Origin: Bifidobacterium longum subsp. infantis ATCC 15697 = JCM 1222 = DSM 20088
GTDB taxonomy: Bacteria > Actinomycetota > Actinomycetes > Actinomycetales > Bifidobacteriaceae
Length of the DNA stretch: 64,000 bases
Reading direction: 5' to 3'
Assembly (NCBI RefSeq): GCF_000269965.1
Contig: NC_017219.1
Span: 682,001 to 746,000 of the forward strand
Shown: piece by piece, positions 1 to 8,579 of the stretch
Layout of the letters: every line of letters starts with the position of its first letter
Position numbering within the stretch: position 1 is the stretch's first letter
Position numbers and translations under genes: made by a program
The notes under the pieces: model-generated
Told to the model about the DNA's origin: nothing
Database searches by the model: none
The model's input: the letters and a program-made list of their open reading frames with translations, nothing else

Positions 1-287
1 CAAAGCAGACGTCGCTTGGCGCTATGCCATTGCACTTGGTCGGTGGCGGGGGAGTCGGCGTTATGTTCGACGTCAGTGCCGTCATTGGCAGATGGCGCAA
101 CCGCCACGAACACAGGGGTCTGATCGTTGGCCAGAATCGCCTTCAATTCCTCGTCCGTGTATTTCTTGACACCGCCTTTGAACAGATCCGGTCGGCCGGC
201 ATGATGCACTTCGAGCACCTGCCGCAGCAGTTCGTCGATTTGGGGAATATCGGCCGCCGTGGCCCTACGAATCATCATGTCATCCAT
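1..287 (-). CDS. GNAT-family N-acetyltransferase, N-terminal part (runs off the window)
   Basis: The reverse strand reads MDDMMIRRATAADIPQIDEL and stays open to the window edge, about 95 residues. 'IRRATAADIPQIDELLRQVL' is the usual first strand and helix of a GNAT acetyltransferase (acetyl-CoA dependent N-acylation). It continues with 'DLFKGGVKKYTDEELKAIL', typical of small bacterial GNAT proteins. The acetyl-CoA binding motif lies beyond the edge, so substrate cannot be guessed. ATG codons at 287, 278 and 275 could all start it. Family call is moderately firm; function beyond 'acetyltransferase' is unknown. Confidence 0.7.
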   Translation of the reverse strand, partial: MDDMMIRRATAADIPQIDELLRQVLEVHHAGRPDLFKGGVKKYTDEELKAILANDQTPVFVAVAPSANDGTDVEHNADSPATDQVQWHSAKRRLL

Positions 288-360
288 TTGATTCAGTCTG
301 ATCGTGCAGTCTCGACCGGCAGATGATCATTGCCCGCGATAAGAGACACGGGCGGGCAAG

Positions 361-876
361 ATGGGTGATCGTTCGCTCAGGCTTTCATCCTCGCCGCAAC
401 GTCACGGTAGTCTGGAGTGCGTGAATCGCAAGAAACAGCCAGTGGAGAAGTATGAGCGGGGCACCCGTTCGTACACGATGTCGCATATTCGCGGCAAAGA
501 CACCAAAATCGAGGTGCTGGTACGCAGCTACCTGTTTCGCAAGGGTTTGCGATTCCGCAAGAACGACAAGCGTTACCCCGGCCACCCGGATGTAGTACTG
601 CCGAAATACCACACCATCGTGTTTGTCAACGGCTGTTTCTGGCACATGCATGAAGGATGTTCCAAACATTCGATGCCGAAATCGAACGTGGAATTCTGGC
701 AGGCGAAACTACTGCGCAATCACAATCGAGACATCGCGCAGCGAGCCGAACTGGAGGCCGCTGGCTGGCGTGTAATTACCGTATGGGAGTGCGAATTAAC
801 GAAAGCCGTGCGCGACGAACGCCTCGCACGGCTGTATGAGCAGATTGTTGAAGGAGATGCAGATTCAGCGGAATAA
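361..876 (+). CDS. vsr: Very short patch repair (Vsr) DNA mismatch endonuclease
   Basis: 171 residues. Vsr proteins nick 5' of T:G mismatches that arise when 5-methylcytosine deaminates, and start very short patch repair. The family core is present: SHIRGKDTKIEVLVRSYLFR (about 41-60), catalytic PD at 76-77 in YPGHPDVVLP, and the zinc and catalytic cluster GCFWHMHEGC with C92, H95, H97 and C100, plus a later Cys in VWECEL. These match E. coli Vsr D51, C66, H69, H71, C73 and C117 (family knowledge). The ATG at 361 has a poor ribosome site; GTG at 421 follows GGAG and is a credible alternative. No cytosine methyltransferase lies next to it within the window. Confidence 0.88.
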   Translation: MGDRSLRLSSSPQRHGSLECVNRKKQPVEKYERGTRSYTMSHIRGKDTKIEVLVRSYLFRKGLRFRKNDKRYPGHPDVVLPKYHTIVFVNGCFWHMHEGCSKHSMPKSNVEFWQAKLLRNHNRDIAQRAELEAAGWRVITVWECELTKAVRDERLARLYEQIVEGDADSAE

Positions 877-907
877 TTTCAGCTCCCCTCTGGAGGGGAG
901 CTGAAAT
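876..907. terminator. Bidirectional terminator between vsr and the Gfo/Idh gene
   Basis: Perfect 15-bp inverted repeat, arm ATTTCAGCTCCCCTC, with a 2-nt spacer, exactly filling the space between two convergent stop codons. Flanking A and T runs allow termination both ways. The arm shares the CTCCCCTC/GAGGGGAG core with the REP-like repeats elsewhere in the window. Confidence 0.75.
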
Positions 908-1962
908 CAGGATTCAAACGGGAACTTCAGGCCCCAGCGGTCACGAATCGCATCCATCAGCTCCATGATGCGGATGGTGTCGGCGTGCGGCATCGCCTCG
1001 CATTCGATCTTGCCATCCAGCAGCGCGTTGGCCGCATCGGCCACCTCATACTCATAACCGGTCAACTGCAGCGGCACCGCAATGCTGCGCACGGGCTTGT
1101 GATCGTTGTTGTAGATATCGATGGACTCGGGATTGTTGATATTGGTGACCACCAAATACCCTTCGGTGCCCCACACGTAGCCGCCGCGATCGGAGGAAAC
1201 CAGCATCGAACTGGTGGACACGGCCATCGTGCCATCATCGTAATACAACGTGGTGGAATTCTGCGCATCCACACCGGTTTCGGCGGGCACCATCGACGTA
1301 TCGAAATGATCAAGTGTACGGCCATGGTCGGCACCGATCGCCATATCCAGGAAGTTCAGCGGATACACGCCCACATCGAGCAGCGCGCCACCGGCACAGG
1401 CCGGATCGGTCATACGTGCCTTGCCGGACACCGGATAGCACAGGTTGGCGCTCGCCGCTTTCACCTCGCCGATCTCGCCGGACTCGATAACTTCGTTGAT
1501 GAGCTTGCGGCTGGGCATGTAGCGCGTCCAGATGGCCTCCGTGCACAGCATGCCGGTTTCCTCGGCCACGGCCAGCGCCTCACGTGCCTGTCCGGCGTTC
1601 GCGGTGAACGACTTCTCCACCAGCACGTTCTTGCCGGCTTTCATACACAGGATCGCCTGTTCGGCGTGCAGACTGTGCGGGGTGGCGATATACACCAGAT
1701 CCACATCCGGGTCCGCCACCAACTCCTCATACGATCCATAAGCCTTGTCAAAATGCCACTGGTTGGCAAAAGCCTGCGCGCGCGTAATATCACGGGCCGC
1801 CACCGCATACGGGTGAATCCATGAGGAATACAGTGAATCTTCAGCCATCTGGGTCAGGGTATCGGCCATGGTGTGAGCTATGCGGCCCGCACCCAGAATC
1901 GCGACGTTGATTTTTTCGCCGCTGGCCTCGAACTCGGCGCGCTTGCCATTGAATCGACTCAT
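907..1962 (-). CDS. Gfo/Idh/MocA-family NAD(P)-dependent oxidoreductase
   Basis: 351 residues from the ATG at 1962, chosen because GGAGGAATA precedes it directly; the open frame runs further upstream without support. The N-terminus carries a Rossmann motif, VAILGAGRIAHTMADTL. The family's EK motif appears as NVLVEKSFTANAGQA, followed by the C-terminal alpha/beta domain (VGVYPLNFLDMAIG). Members oxidise sugars, inositols or related polyols, or reduce dihydrodiols. The nearest-looking subgroup is the trans-dihydrodiol dehydrogenase/glucose-fructose oxidoreductase-like type, but the substrate is not readable from sequence. It is cytoplasmic, transcribed alone, and divergent from the aminotransferase gene. 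Confidence 0.88.
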   Translation of the reverse strand: MSRFNGKRAEFEASGEKINVAILGAGRIAHTMADTLTQMAEDSLYSSWIHPYAVAARDITRAQAFANQWHFDKAYGSYEELVADPDVDLVYIATPHSLHAEQAILCMKAGKNVLVEKSFTANAGQAREALAVAEETGMLCTEAIWTRYMPSRKLINEVIESGEIGEVKAASANLCYPVSGKARMTDPACAGGALLDVGVYPLNFLDMAIGADHGRTLDHFDTSMVPAETGVDAQNSTTLYYDDGTMAVSTSSMLVSSDRGGYVWGTEGYLVVTNINNPESIDIYNNDHKPVRSIAVPLQLTGYEYEVADAANALLDGKIECEAMPHADTIRIMELMDAIRDRWGLKFPFES

Positions 1963-2055
1963 TATTCCTCCTTGAATACGGGTTGGTACACTCAATCGAC
2001 CTACAGTGATTATAGAAGAAGAGACCTTGTCCCGTGAGGCGGATAGAACCGAAAT

Positions 2056-3279
2056 ATGGAAAACGAAGCAGCGCAGCAGCCCCAATCTCCGGCCGCGTCT
2101 CCAGTCATGTCCCGCCGAGCGCGTGAGGCCAATCCCTTCCGTGCCATGGTATTCGGCGAACAAGCAGACAAGATGCTCGCCCAAGGTATCAGCGTCATCA
2201 AATTAAGCCTTGGCGAGCCCGATTTCGGCGCGCCGCCCGCCGTACGCGACGCCATGCGCGAACAGTACGACGGCCGGGCCCTGCCGTACACCGCCGCCAT
2301 GGGCCTACCTGAACTGCGCCAAGCCATCGCCGACTTCTACCATGAACGTCACGACCTTGACATTGACCCCAAGCGCATTTGTGTAACAGCCGGCGGTTCG
2401 GCCGCCCTGCTGTTGGCCACCGCGCTGACCGTGGACCCCGGTGACGATGTGATTGTGGCCGACCCCTCCTACCCGTGCAATCGCGAACTCGTGCGCTCCT
2501 TTGAAGGCCAGGTCATCGACGTGCCGACCTCGGCCGCCACCCGCTTCCATCTGACCGCCGACCTGTGCAGCCAGTACTGGACGAGCAAGACCAAGGCCGT
2601 GATGATCACGTCGCCGTCCAACCCCACCGGCACCACCATCGATTTCACCGTATTGGACGAGGTGTGCAAGCTGGCCGCCAGCCGCGGCGCATGGCGCATC
2701 GTGGACGAAACCTACCTTGATTTGGCCGACCGTGAGCCGGACGGCACCGAAGTCAAGTCCGTACTGGCCTGCGATCCCGGTGCCATCGTGTGCAACAGCT
2801 TCTCCAAGTTCTTCGGCATGACCGGCTGGCGTCTCGGCTGGGCTATTCTGCCCGACGACCCCACCGTGCTGGAAGCGGTCGACGACCTGGCCACCAACTA
2901 CTACCTGTGCGCCCACACGCCCACGCAACATGCGGCGCTCGCCTGCTTCATGCCGGAAAGCTTGGCGGAATGCGAAGCTCGTCGTCAGGAATTGCTGGCC
3001 CGTCGCCGCATTGTGATTGACGGGCTCAAGCGCATCGGTTTGCCGGTTGAAGTCGAGCCGAACGGCGCGTTCTACGCCTACTTCAACATCTCCCGCACTG
3101 GTCTGGATGCCTGGACGTTCTGCGAACGTGTGCTGGATGAAGCCCATGTGGCTCTGACTCCTGGCCGCGACTTCGGTGCGGCCACGGCGGATACGCATGT
3201 GCGCCTGAGCTATGCCGCCTCACGTGAGGCCCTGACCGAGGGGCTGGAACGTCTCGGAACGTTCGTCGAATCGCTGTGA
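2056..3279 (+). CDS. Class I/II pyridoxal-phosphate aminotransferase
   Basis: 407 residues, normal for fold-type I aspartate/aromatic aminotransferases. Visible motifs: SLGEPDFGAPPAVRDAM near the N-terminus, ALPYTAAMGLPELRQAIA, the substrate loop ITSPSNPTGT, and the PLP-lysine region CNSFSKFFGMTGWRLGW in which the Lys of SFSK forms the Schiff base. The family transfers amino groups from aspartate or aromatic amino acids to 2-oxoglutarate; the exact substrate is not evident. ATG 2056 has a weak ribosome site, and ATG 2107 (MSRRAREANPF) is an alternative. Divergent from the Gfo/Idh gene, with about 90 bp between the starts. Confidence 0.9.
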   Translation: MENEAAQQPQSPAASPVMSRRAREANPFRAMVFGEQADKMLAQGISVIKLSLGEPDFGAPPAVRDAMREQYDGRALPYTAAMGLPELRQAIADFYHERHDLDIDPKRICVTAGGSAALLLATALTVDPGDDVIVADPSYPCNRELVRSFEGQVIDVPTSAATRFHLTADLCSQYWTSKTKAVMITSPSNPTGTTIDFTVLDEVCKLAASRGAWRIVDETYLDLADREPDGTEVKSVLACDPGAIVCNSFSKFFGMTGWRLGWAILPDDPTVLEAVDDLATNYYLCAHTPTQHAALACFMPESLAECEARRQELLARRRIVIDGLKRIGLPVEVEPNGAFYAYFNISRTGLDAWTFCERVLDEAHVALTPGRDFGAATADTHVRLSYAASREALTEGLERLGTFVESL

Positions 3280-3457
3280 ACCGTGCGGCAGCCGGTGTGA
3301 TTGTTGTACAGTAGTCGAATTTGTGTGATGTCCGGCTGGCCTCGCGGTGTTGGTTGCCTGCCGAACGACTCGCCATGGTGGCGCACGGGCTGACTGATTG
3401 CGATGGTCGTCCCGTTGTTCGGCCATCACGGGTTAGGTAAGGTCAGGAATAGGGATC

Positions 3458-3699
3458 ATGGTCAATCTGCGTTCGCACACCACGCGACTTGGTGTGCTTG
3501 ATATCGGTTCGAACACTATCCACATGCTTATCGTCGACGCCGCCCCGGCGCTCGCCCTGAACCCGAGGCCAGCACCAAATCCACAGTGCGCCTGATGAAG
3601 TATTTAAAGGACGACGGCTCAATCAAGAAGTCCGGCATCGAGGCGATTCTGGAAGCCGTGTCCCAGTGCATGCGGTTGGCCGAGGAATACGAAATCACC
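3458..3699 (+). pseudogene. Truncated, frameshifted exopolyphosphatase (Ppx/GppA) remnant
   Basis: The ATG at 3458 begins VNLRSHTTRLGVLDIGSNTI, the phosphate-1 motif of the actin-like fold in Ppx/GppA phosphatases (polyphosphate or pppGpp hydrolysis). After about 28 codons one base appears to be missing near 3547 (GCCCCGGCG). In the next frame the protein resumes as STKSTVRLMKYLKDDGSIKK and continues to AEEYEIT. Homology ends at about 3699, where the 3' end of the opposite-strand gene begins. Only about 80 of roughly 310 codons remain, so no active enzyme is expected. Confidence 0.8.
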
Positions 3700-4807
3700 C
3701 AACCGCCACAGTCACCAACAACGCCGCATGATCGGAGCCCTCGACTTTGACCACCTTGCATTGCCCGGCCTTCATGCCCTGATCAAGCACCACGTGGTCA
3801 ATACCGGCGAACATTGGCACAGTCGCACGGTTCGTGGGCCATGAGAACGTAAACCCATGTCCGGATTCACGTGCGGCATCCACGAACCGGTCGCCAAGAA
3901 AATCACGGAATGGTGTGTGATCGTAAGTGGCGTTGAAATCGCCCATGAAAATATACCGTGTATCCGTATGCCTGCGCATCAGACCCAACTCATCCAGCGA
4001 TCGCTTCCACTGCCGCCAATAGCCCGGTACAGGTGCAGTGGTGTGCACGGATATGAATCGAATCTGCTGGCCACCCATATCCACCGTGCCGCCGGGCATG
4101 AATGAGGCGCTGGAATTCACGTCATCGTCGGCCGGATCGGCAAGTGGCGTGGCCGACCAGAGGCCGTTACCGAATACGCCGTCAGACGATGAGACCTGCG
4201 CATACGGCAGATAGTGCTCAATACCAGCCTCGTTGAGTTTTTTGACGAAATCCTCGGTGGTCTCCTGCAAAGCAAGCACTTCGACGCGCTGATCGCGGAC
4301 CAGCTCGACGATGGCTTGCGGATCGGCCTGCCCCTTGTACACATTGAAGGTCATGACGCGCGCATAGGCGTCGCTGGTGTTGGGGGAGGCTACGGCCACG
4401 GCGTTCTGCGCGGCTTGGGAAAGCGGATCGGCTGAGTAGAAGAACGGATACTGCCAATAGCCATTGCACGCGATTGCGGCAGCGGCGATCAATGCGGCAA
4501 GGATACGTCGCGACACGATGGCCAACAGTAGGGCGATCAAACCAAGCAACATGAACCAGGGCGTTGCCGATACCACAATCGGCACAAACGGCAGTTCCTG
4601 CAAATCGGCAGGTAGCGCGCGGGCGGCAGTACCGGCAAGGGCAAGAAGGGCGAATATCGCGGCAAGAAAACCAAGCAGATGGTGCCGTTTACGTGGCCTT
4701 ACTGCGGACTTGGATACTGGGCGCGCCGTGGCTTTGGCAGAGCGTGGCTTGGAAGTGGCGCGGGCTCGTACGCTTGCGCCTGTGGTCGTGCTCCGTGCCT
4801 TTGCCAT
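3695..4807 (-). CDS. Membrane-anchored endonuclease/exonuclease/phosphatase (EEP) family protein
   Basis: 370 residues from the ATG at 4807, preceded by AAAGGGCAGT. A basic Ala/Arg/Lys-rich N-terminus (1-45) is followed by two to three hydrophobic segments (about 50-130: LLGFLAAIFALLALAGTA, PWFMLLGLIALLLAIVS, ILAALIAAAAIA). An outward-facing EEP domain comes next. Catalytic signatures: MTFNVYKG, LALQETTE (metal-binding Glu), FMGDFNATYDH and EGSDHAALL. Relatives cleave phosphodiesters in nucleic acids, phospholipids or phosphoinositides; the substrate here is unknown. The C-terminus ends right after the SDH motif and its stop codon lies in sequence shared with the broken ppx fragment, so the tail may have been altered by the same deletion. 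Confidence 0.85.
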   Translation of the reverse strand: MAKARSTTTGASVRARATSKPRSAKATARPVSKSAVRPRKRHHLLGFLAAIFALLALAGTAARALPADLQELPFVPIVVSATPWFMLLGLIALLLAIVSRRILAALIAAAAIACNGYWQYPFFYSADPLSQAAQNAVAVASPNTSDAYARVMTFNVYKGQADPQAIVELVRDQRVEVLALQETTEDFVKKLNEAGIEHYLPYAQVSSSDGVFGNGLWSATPLADPADDDVNSSASFMPGGTVDMGGQQIRFISVHTTAPVPGYWRQWKRSLDELGLMRRHTDTRYIFMGDFNATYDHTPFRDFLGDRFVDAARESGHGFTFSWPTNRATVPMFAGIDHVVLDQGMKAGQCKVVKVEGSDHAALLVTVAVG

Positions 4808-5060
4808 ACTGCCCTTTCTTTTGGCTCGCCTGTCGTTACCTTGCTTTTCGTGCGATTTGCCACTGTACCGTGTGCGGCTTGTCTTTCGGTGTCTTTTCGC
4901 CATGCGCAAGAGCAGTTCGCACCAAACCGGCACGAAAACCGGCCATGCCTTGGTGCCGGGTTCTGTCAGGTGGCTTGCATAGACTGCCATGCGGCTTACG
5001 CAGGCTGCCACGCGAACATGATGCGACTGGGCGTGCGGCCGTGTACAATGAAACGTCGTT

Positions 5061-5133
5061 GCCCGAGTAGCTCAGTGGATAGAGCACCGCTCTCCTAAAG
5101 CGGGTGTCGTCGGTTCGAATCCGATCTCGGGCA
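5061..5133 (+). tRNA. tRNA-Arg (anticodon CCU)
   Basis: 73 nt form a full cloverleaf. The acceptor stem is GCCCGAG with CTCGGGC, the D-arm contains AGCTCAGTGGATAGAGC, the anticodon stem is CCGCT/AGCGG around loop CTCCTAA (anticodon CCT), and the T-arm contains GGTTCGAATCC. The discriminator base is A. CCA is not encoded (CTT follows). It reads AGG codons. Confidence 0.96.
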
Positions 5134-5301
5134 CTTGTCTTTGGAAGTGTGGCGGTACCTCAATCTCTATCTATCGGTGATGAGGCGCAACGTACGTAGT
5201 CATTGACGGTTATCTCGTAGTAATATTCACAATACGACCCCTTGTCCATAAAGTGAAAATAACGGCTGGTGTTCGACGTGTCTGCGCTATGACTAGAAAC
5301 C

Positions 5302-5730
5302 ATGAGTGAAGATAAGCAGTATGACTTCTATGTGGCCGGTCCGTTCTTCGATCCTGAACAGACGGCAAGTATGGAACGTTTGGAAAAGATACTGGAAGAC
5401 CATGGCAAGGTACTGTTCAAGCCGCGGTTTGCCAGCCAGATCGAAGAAGCAGGGCCTGAAGGATGCTTTGCGGACGATATCCGTGGCATTAATGCTGCTA
5501 AGGCCGTGGTCGCCAATCTTATGGACGAGGACCCAGGCACGATGTTCGAAATCGGATATGCGCATGCGCTGGGAATCCCGGTGTACGGCTATTTCGAGAA
5601 CCTTACGCCAATGGATCGTGTCAATCTGATGATTGCGCAATCGGTCGAACTGGTTTTCGCCGGTCCTGATGATGTGGCGAAATACTTGGAAACCGGCGAA
5701 CATACGGAAGTCGATTACATTCAGTTCTAA
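5302..5730 (+). CDS. Nucleoside 2-deoxyribosyltransferase
   Basis: 142 residues, the usual size. The family swaps the base of 2'-deoxyribonucleosides in purine and pyrimidine salvage, through a covalent deoxyribosyl-glutamate. Seen: YDFYVAGPFFDPEQ at the N-terminus (nucleoside pocket), KAVVANLMDEDPGTMFEIGYAHALGIPVYGY with the DPGTMFEIG segment holding the nucleophilic Glu, and a C-terminal aromatic end (DYIQF) that closes the pocket in homologues. The ATG at 5302 lies downstream of the tRNA with about 170 bp between. Monocistronic. Confidence 0.88.
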   Translation: MSEDKQYDFYVAGPFFDPEQTASMERLEKILEDHGKVLFKPRFASQIEEAGPEGCFADDIRGINAAKAVVANLMDEDPGTMFEIGYAHALGIPVYGYFENLTPMDRVNLMIAQSVELVFAGPDDVAKYLETGEHTEVDYIQF

Positions 5731-5763
5731 ACAGCTCTAACAGGTTCTCTGCAAGCAGGGTTG

Positions 5764-5801
5764 GCGGCGTTCTCGTACATTGTCATGTACGAGAACGCCG
5801 C
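5764..5801. terminator. Long perfect hairpin after the deoxyribosyltransferase gene
   Basis: A 17-bp perfect stem (arm GCGGCGTTCTCGTACAT) with tetraloop TGTC. It is not followed by a clear T run, so it could be a terminator or an RNA-stabilising hairpin. It lies between the stop at 5730 and the acyl-CoA ligase gene. Confidence 0.6.
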
Positions 5802-5934
5802 AGTGGTATAGGGATATTCCAACAAGCGGCATAATGGAGTCGTGGGAAAACTAGTCGGATTGCCGGGGCCATTTGGTCTGGACAATCCGTTGTTTCGCGC
5901 GTGTTTTGTAGCATCCGTGGAGTTACATGGGGGT

Positions 5935-7791
5935 ATGACTGAAAACATCGCTGATAAGGCCATAAACGATACTCGTATCGTCAAGCAGTTCACCAATCCC
6001 GTCAAGGAACCGATTGACAGCGACGTCAACCTGTTCGATCTGCTCGATAACCGCGCCAAGCGCGATCCCGAAGGTGCCATGATCGAATACAAGGGCGATG
6101 ATGGCACTTGGCGCCCGTACAGTGCCCAAGTATTCCGTGACATGGTCATCGATCTGGCCAAGGGCCTGATCGGACTTGGCGTCAATAAGGGCGATTCAGT
6201 CGCTATCGTCTCACGCACACGTTGGGAATGGACGGCGCTGGACGTGGCGATCATGTCCATCGGCGCGGTCACCGTGCCGGTGTACGAGACCAACTCCGCC
6301 AGCCAGGTCAGCTGGATCTTCAACGATTCCAAAGTCACGCTCGCCATCGCCGAAGATGACGGACAGCGCGACAAGATCGAATCCGTGCGCAGCGAGGTAC
6401 CCACCCTGCGCAACGCGTTCGTAATCGAGGCCGGCGGCCTGAACGCCATCAAGACCTATGGCGAAAGCGTCACCGATGCCGAATTCTGGGAATACAAGGA
6501 AGCCTCCCACGGCGACGACCGCGCCACCATCGTCTACACATCCGGCTCTACAGGCACCCCGAAGGGCGTGGAACTGACCCACCGCAACTTCGCCTTCCTG
6601 GTGTTTTCCGCGCTGCAGTACATGCCGCGCGCCGGCGCATGGCCTAACCGCCGCCTGCTGCTGTTCCTGCCGTTGAGCCACGTGTTCGCCCGATTCATGG
6701 AATTCTTCAGCTTCGGCGGCACGATTTCGCTGGCCTTGAGCTCCAATATGAAGACGATGGTCAAGGACTTCGAAACCTTCGGCCCCACGCTGCTGCTTGC
6801 CGTGCCGCGTGTGTACGAGAAGGTCTACAACGCCGCCTCCCAGCGCGCCGGCACCGGATTCGCTGGCAAGATGTTCATGCGCGCCGCCGAAAACGCGCGC
6901 GAATGGTCCAAGGCCGAGCAGAAGGGTGAGCAGTTGCCGATTGCCGGACGTATCGCCCACGCCTTCTACGAGCAGGTGGTGTACAAGAAGATTCGCACAA
7001 TTTTCGGTCCGAACGCCGACTTCGCCATTACCGGCGGCGCTCCGATGGACTCCGAGCTTTCCCACTTCTTCAACGGCATCGGCATGCCGGTGCTTGAGGG
7101 CTATGGCATGACCGAAACCTGCGGCCCGGTGTGTGTGAGCTTGCCGGAAGACAACCGCATCGGCACCATCGGCATGCCGATGTGCGGTATCACTGCGGGC
7201 ATCGCCGAGGACGGCGAGCTGGTGGTCAAAGGACCGCTGGTGTGCAAGGGCTACCACAACAACCCTGAGGTCACTACCCAGCAGATCACTGATGGCTGGC
7301 TGCACACCGGCGATCTGGGCGATATCTCCGAAGATGGCTTCATCTCCATCACCGGCCGTAAGAAAGACCTCATCATCACCGCTGGTGGCAAGAATGTGTC
7401 GCCGGGTCTGCTTGAGGCTTCCGTGATGACCTCGCCTGTGGTCAACCAGTGCTTGGTTATTGGTGATAAGAAGCCGTTCGTGGCCGCTCTGGTCACGCTG
7501 GATCTGGCAGATGCCAACAATTGGCTGGAATCCCAGGGTGCCAAGCCGGAACCCGATCTGGCCTCGCTGGCCAAGAACGCCATCGTTCACGCTGAGGTGG
7601 AGCGTGCGGTGAACGCCGCCAACGAGGGCGTTTCCCGCGCCGAGTCGATTCGTAAGTTCGAGATTCTGCCCGACGAATTCACCGAGGCCAACGGCATGCT
7701 GACCCCGAGCCTGAAGACCCGCCGCGCGCAAATCGTCAAGCACTACCAAGAGCTCATTGACAACGTGATCTACGTCCCGCTGAAGAAGTAA
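5935..7791 (+). CDS. fadD: Long-chain fatty-acid-CoA ligase (AMP-forming)
   Basis: 618 residues from the ATG at 5935 (MTENIADKAINDTRIVKQF). The frame also opens at GTG 5842, but those extra 31 residues look non-conserved. The enzyme activates fatty acids to acyl-AMP and then acyl-CoA. ANL superfamily motifs: P-loop TIVYTSGSTGTPKGVELTH, GYGMTETCGPVCVS, and the hinge/C-terminal block TGDLGDISEDGFISITGRKKD with GGKNVSPG. A GGAG at 5919-5922 is the only ribosome site, at a longish distance. Bifidobacteria lack beta-oxidation, so a role in incorporating exogenous fatty acids into lipids is more likely (inference). Confidence 0.9.
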   Translation: MTENIADKAINDTRIVKQFTNPVKEPIDSDVNLFDLLDNRAKRDPEGAMIEYKGDDGTWRPYSAQVFRDMVIDLAKGLIGLGVNKGDSVAIVSRTRWEWTALDVAIMSIGAVTVPVYETNSASQVSWIFNDSKVTLAIAEDDGQRDKIESVRSEVPTLRNAFVIEAGGLNAIKTYGESVTDAEFWEYKEASHGDDRATIVYTSGSTGTPKGVELTHRNFAFLVFSALQYMPRAGAWPNRRLLLFLPLSHVFARFMEFFSFGGTISLALSSNMKTMVKDFETFGPTLLLAVPRVYEKVYNAASQRAGTGFAGKMFMRAAENAREWSKAEQKGEQLPIAGRIAHAFYEQVVYKKIRTIFGPNADFAITGGAPMDSELSHFFNGIGMPVLEGYGMTETCGPVCVSLPEDNRIGTIGMPMCGITAGIAEDGELVVKGPLVCKGYHNNPEVTTQQITDGWLHTGDLGDISEDGFISITGRKKDLIITAGGKNVSPGLLEASVMTSPVVNQCLVIGDKKPFVAALVTLDLADANNWLESQGAKPEPDLASLAKNAIVHAEVERAVNAANEGVSRAESIRKFEILPDEFTEANGMLTPSLKTRRAQIVKHYQELIDNVIYVPLKK

Positions 7792-7820
7792 CCATCAACT
7801 CCCTCTGATCCAAGAAATAA

Positions 7821-7866
7821 GCTCTCTCTGACGAGGGAGCTGTCAGCGAAGCTGACTGAGGGAGAG
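7821..7866. repeat. REP-like palindromic repeat, copy 1
   Basis: The element contains GAGGGAGCTGTCAGCGAAGC and then TGACTGAGGGAG: an outer CTCTCTC/GAGGGAG pairing and an inner TCAGC/GCTGA hairpin. Related copies occur at 14516-14629 and 20841-20878. It sits between convergent genes. Confidence 0.75.
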
Positions 7867-7897
7867 ACCCCGCGGCTTGCCCGCGAAAAAACAACAG

Positions 7898-7922
7898 GGC
7901 CGGGTGCGACTTGCACCCGGCC
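7898..7922 (-). terminator. Terminator of the flavoprotein gene
   Basis: A 10-bp GC-rich stem (GGCCGGGTGC with GCACCCGGCC, loop GACTT). Read on the minus strand it is followed by CTGTTGTTTTTT, so it is a good intrinsic terminator for the gene ending at 7932. Confidence 0.8.
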
Positions 7923-7931
7923 TCAGCTTAT

Positions 7932-8456
7932 TCAGTCCAAAATCGCCGAAACATAATCAGCGGCGGCCTGATCCAGCTCCGCATCGCTGATGGTGGCGGT
8001 GCCCTGCACCAGGAATGGTTCGGCATAGTTCATGCCTACCTTGTAGGCCACGACTGCGAATGGGCTTAGCAGCTCCTCCATGGTGTGGTTGTACTCGCCA
8101 TCCTTGCGGTACTTGGAGGCGTCGGAACCAGTGGTGACCACCAGCTTGAGCTCCTTGCCCTTGAGTGCGTGGCCTCCACCGTAGGCCCAGCCTGCGGCGA
8201 TGACCTCGTCTTCCCATTCCTTGAGTAGCGCGGGGGAGGAGTACCAGTAGAACGGGAACTGAAGGATTACGCGGTCGGCGGCCTCCAGCAGCTCGTGCTC
8301 CGTGTCGGCGTTGACGGAGAAGTTCGGGTATTCGGCGTATTCGTCGCGCACGATGATGTCGTCCTCGCCTTGTGCGGCGAGTTCGGCAAGCAGGCGGGCG
8401 TTCACTCGCGAGCCGTCCTTCAGGTGCGGATGGAATACAAGAATCAACGTTGACAT
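7932..8456 (-). CDS. NAD(P)H-dependent FMN oxidoreductase (quinone-reductase/KefF-MdaB-like)
   Basis: 174 residues with a flavodoxin-like fold. MSTLILVFHPHLKDGSRVNA is the N-terminal strand and FMN-phosphate loop. 'QFPFYWYSSPALLKEWEDEV' and 'GWAYGGGHALKGKELKLVVTTG' are the signature of NQO1/KefF-like enzymes, which reduce quinones, nitro- or azo-compounds with two electrons. GAAGGGAAATCCC precedes the ATG at 8456. Transcribed alone. Likely a cytoplasmic detoxification or redox-balance enzyme (inference from family). Confidence 0.88.
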   Translation of the reverse strand: MSTLILVFHPHLKDGSRVNARLLAELAAQGEDDIIVRDEYAEYPNFSVNADTEHELLEAADRVILQFPFYWYSSPALLKEWEDEVIAAGWAYGGGHALKGKELKLVVTTGSDASKYRKDGEYNHTMEELLSPFAVVAYKVGMNYAEPFLVQGTATISDAELDQAAADYVSAILD

Positions 8457-8579
8457 GGGATTTCCCTTCTATAAACTGCTGCCAATGTGGCCTAATCACC
8501 ACTATCGTATGCCGGGAAGCAGAACTCAGTCCAGTCTGGACTCAGGTGCGAGCCGCGGGATGCCGCGGATGAGTAATTG

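Noticed and set aside
4464..5098. Overlapping plus-strand ORFs of 139-172 codons before the tRNA
   Set aside because: They run opposite the 5' end of the EEP gene, lack motifs and overlap each other and the tRNA.
6211..7749. 512-codon minus-strand frame
   Set aside because: Antisense of the acyl-CoA ligase; no start signal or motif.
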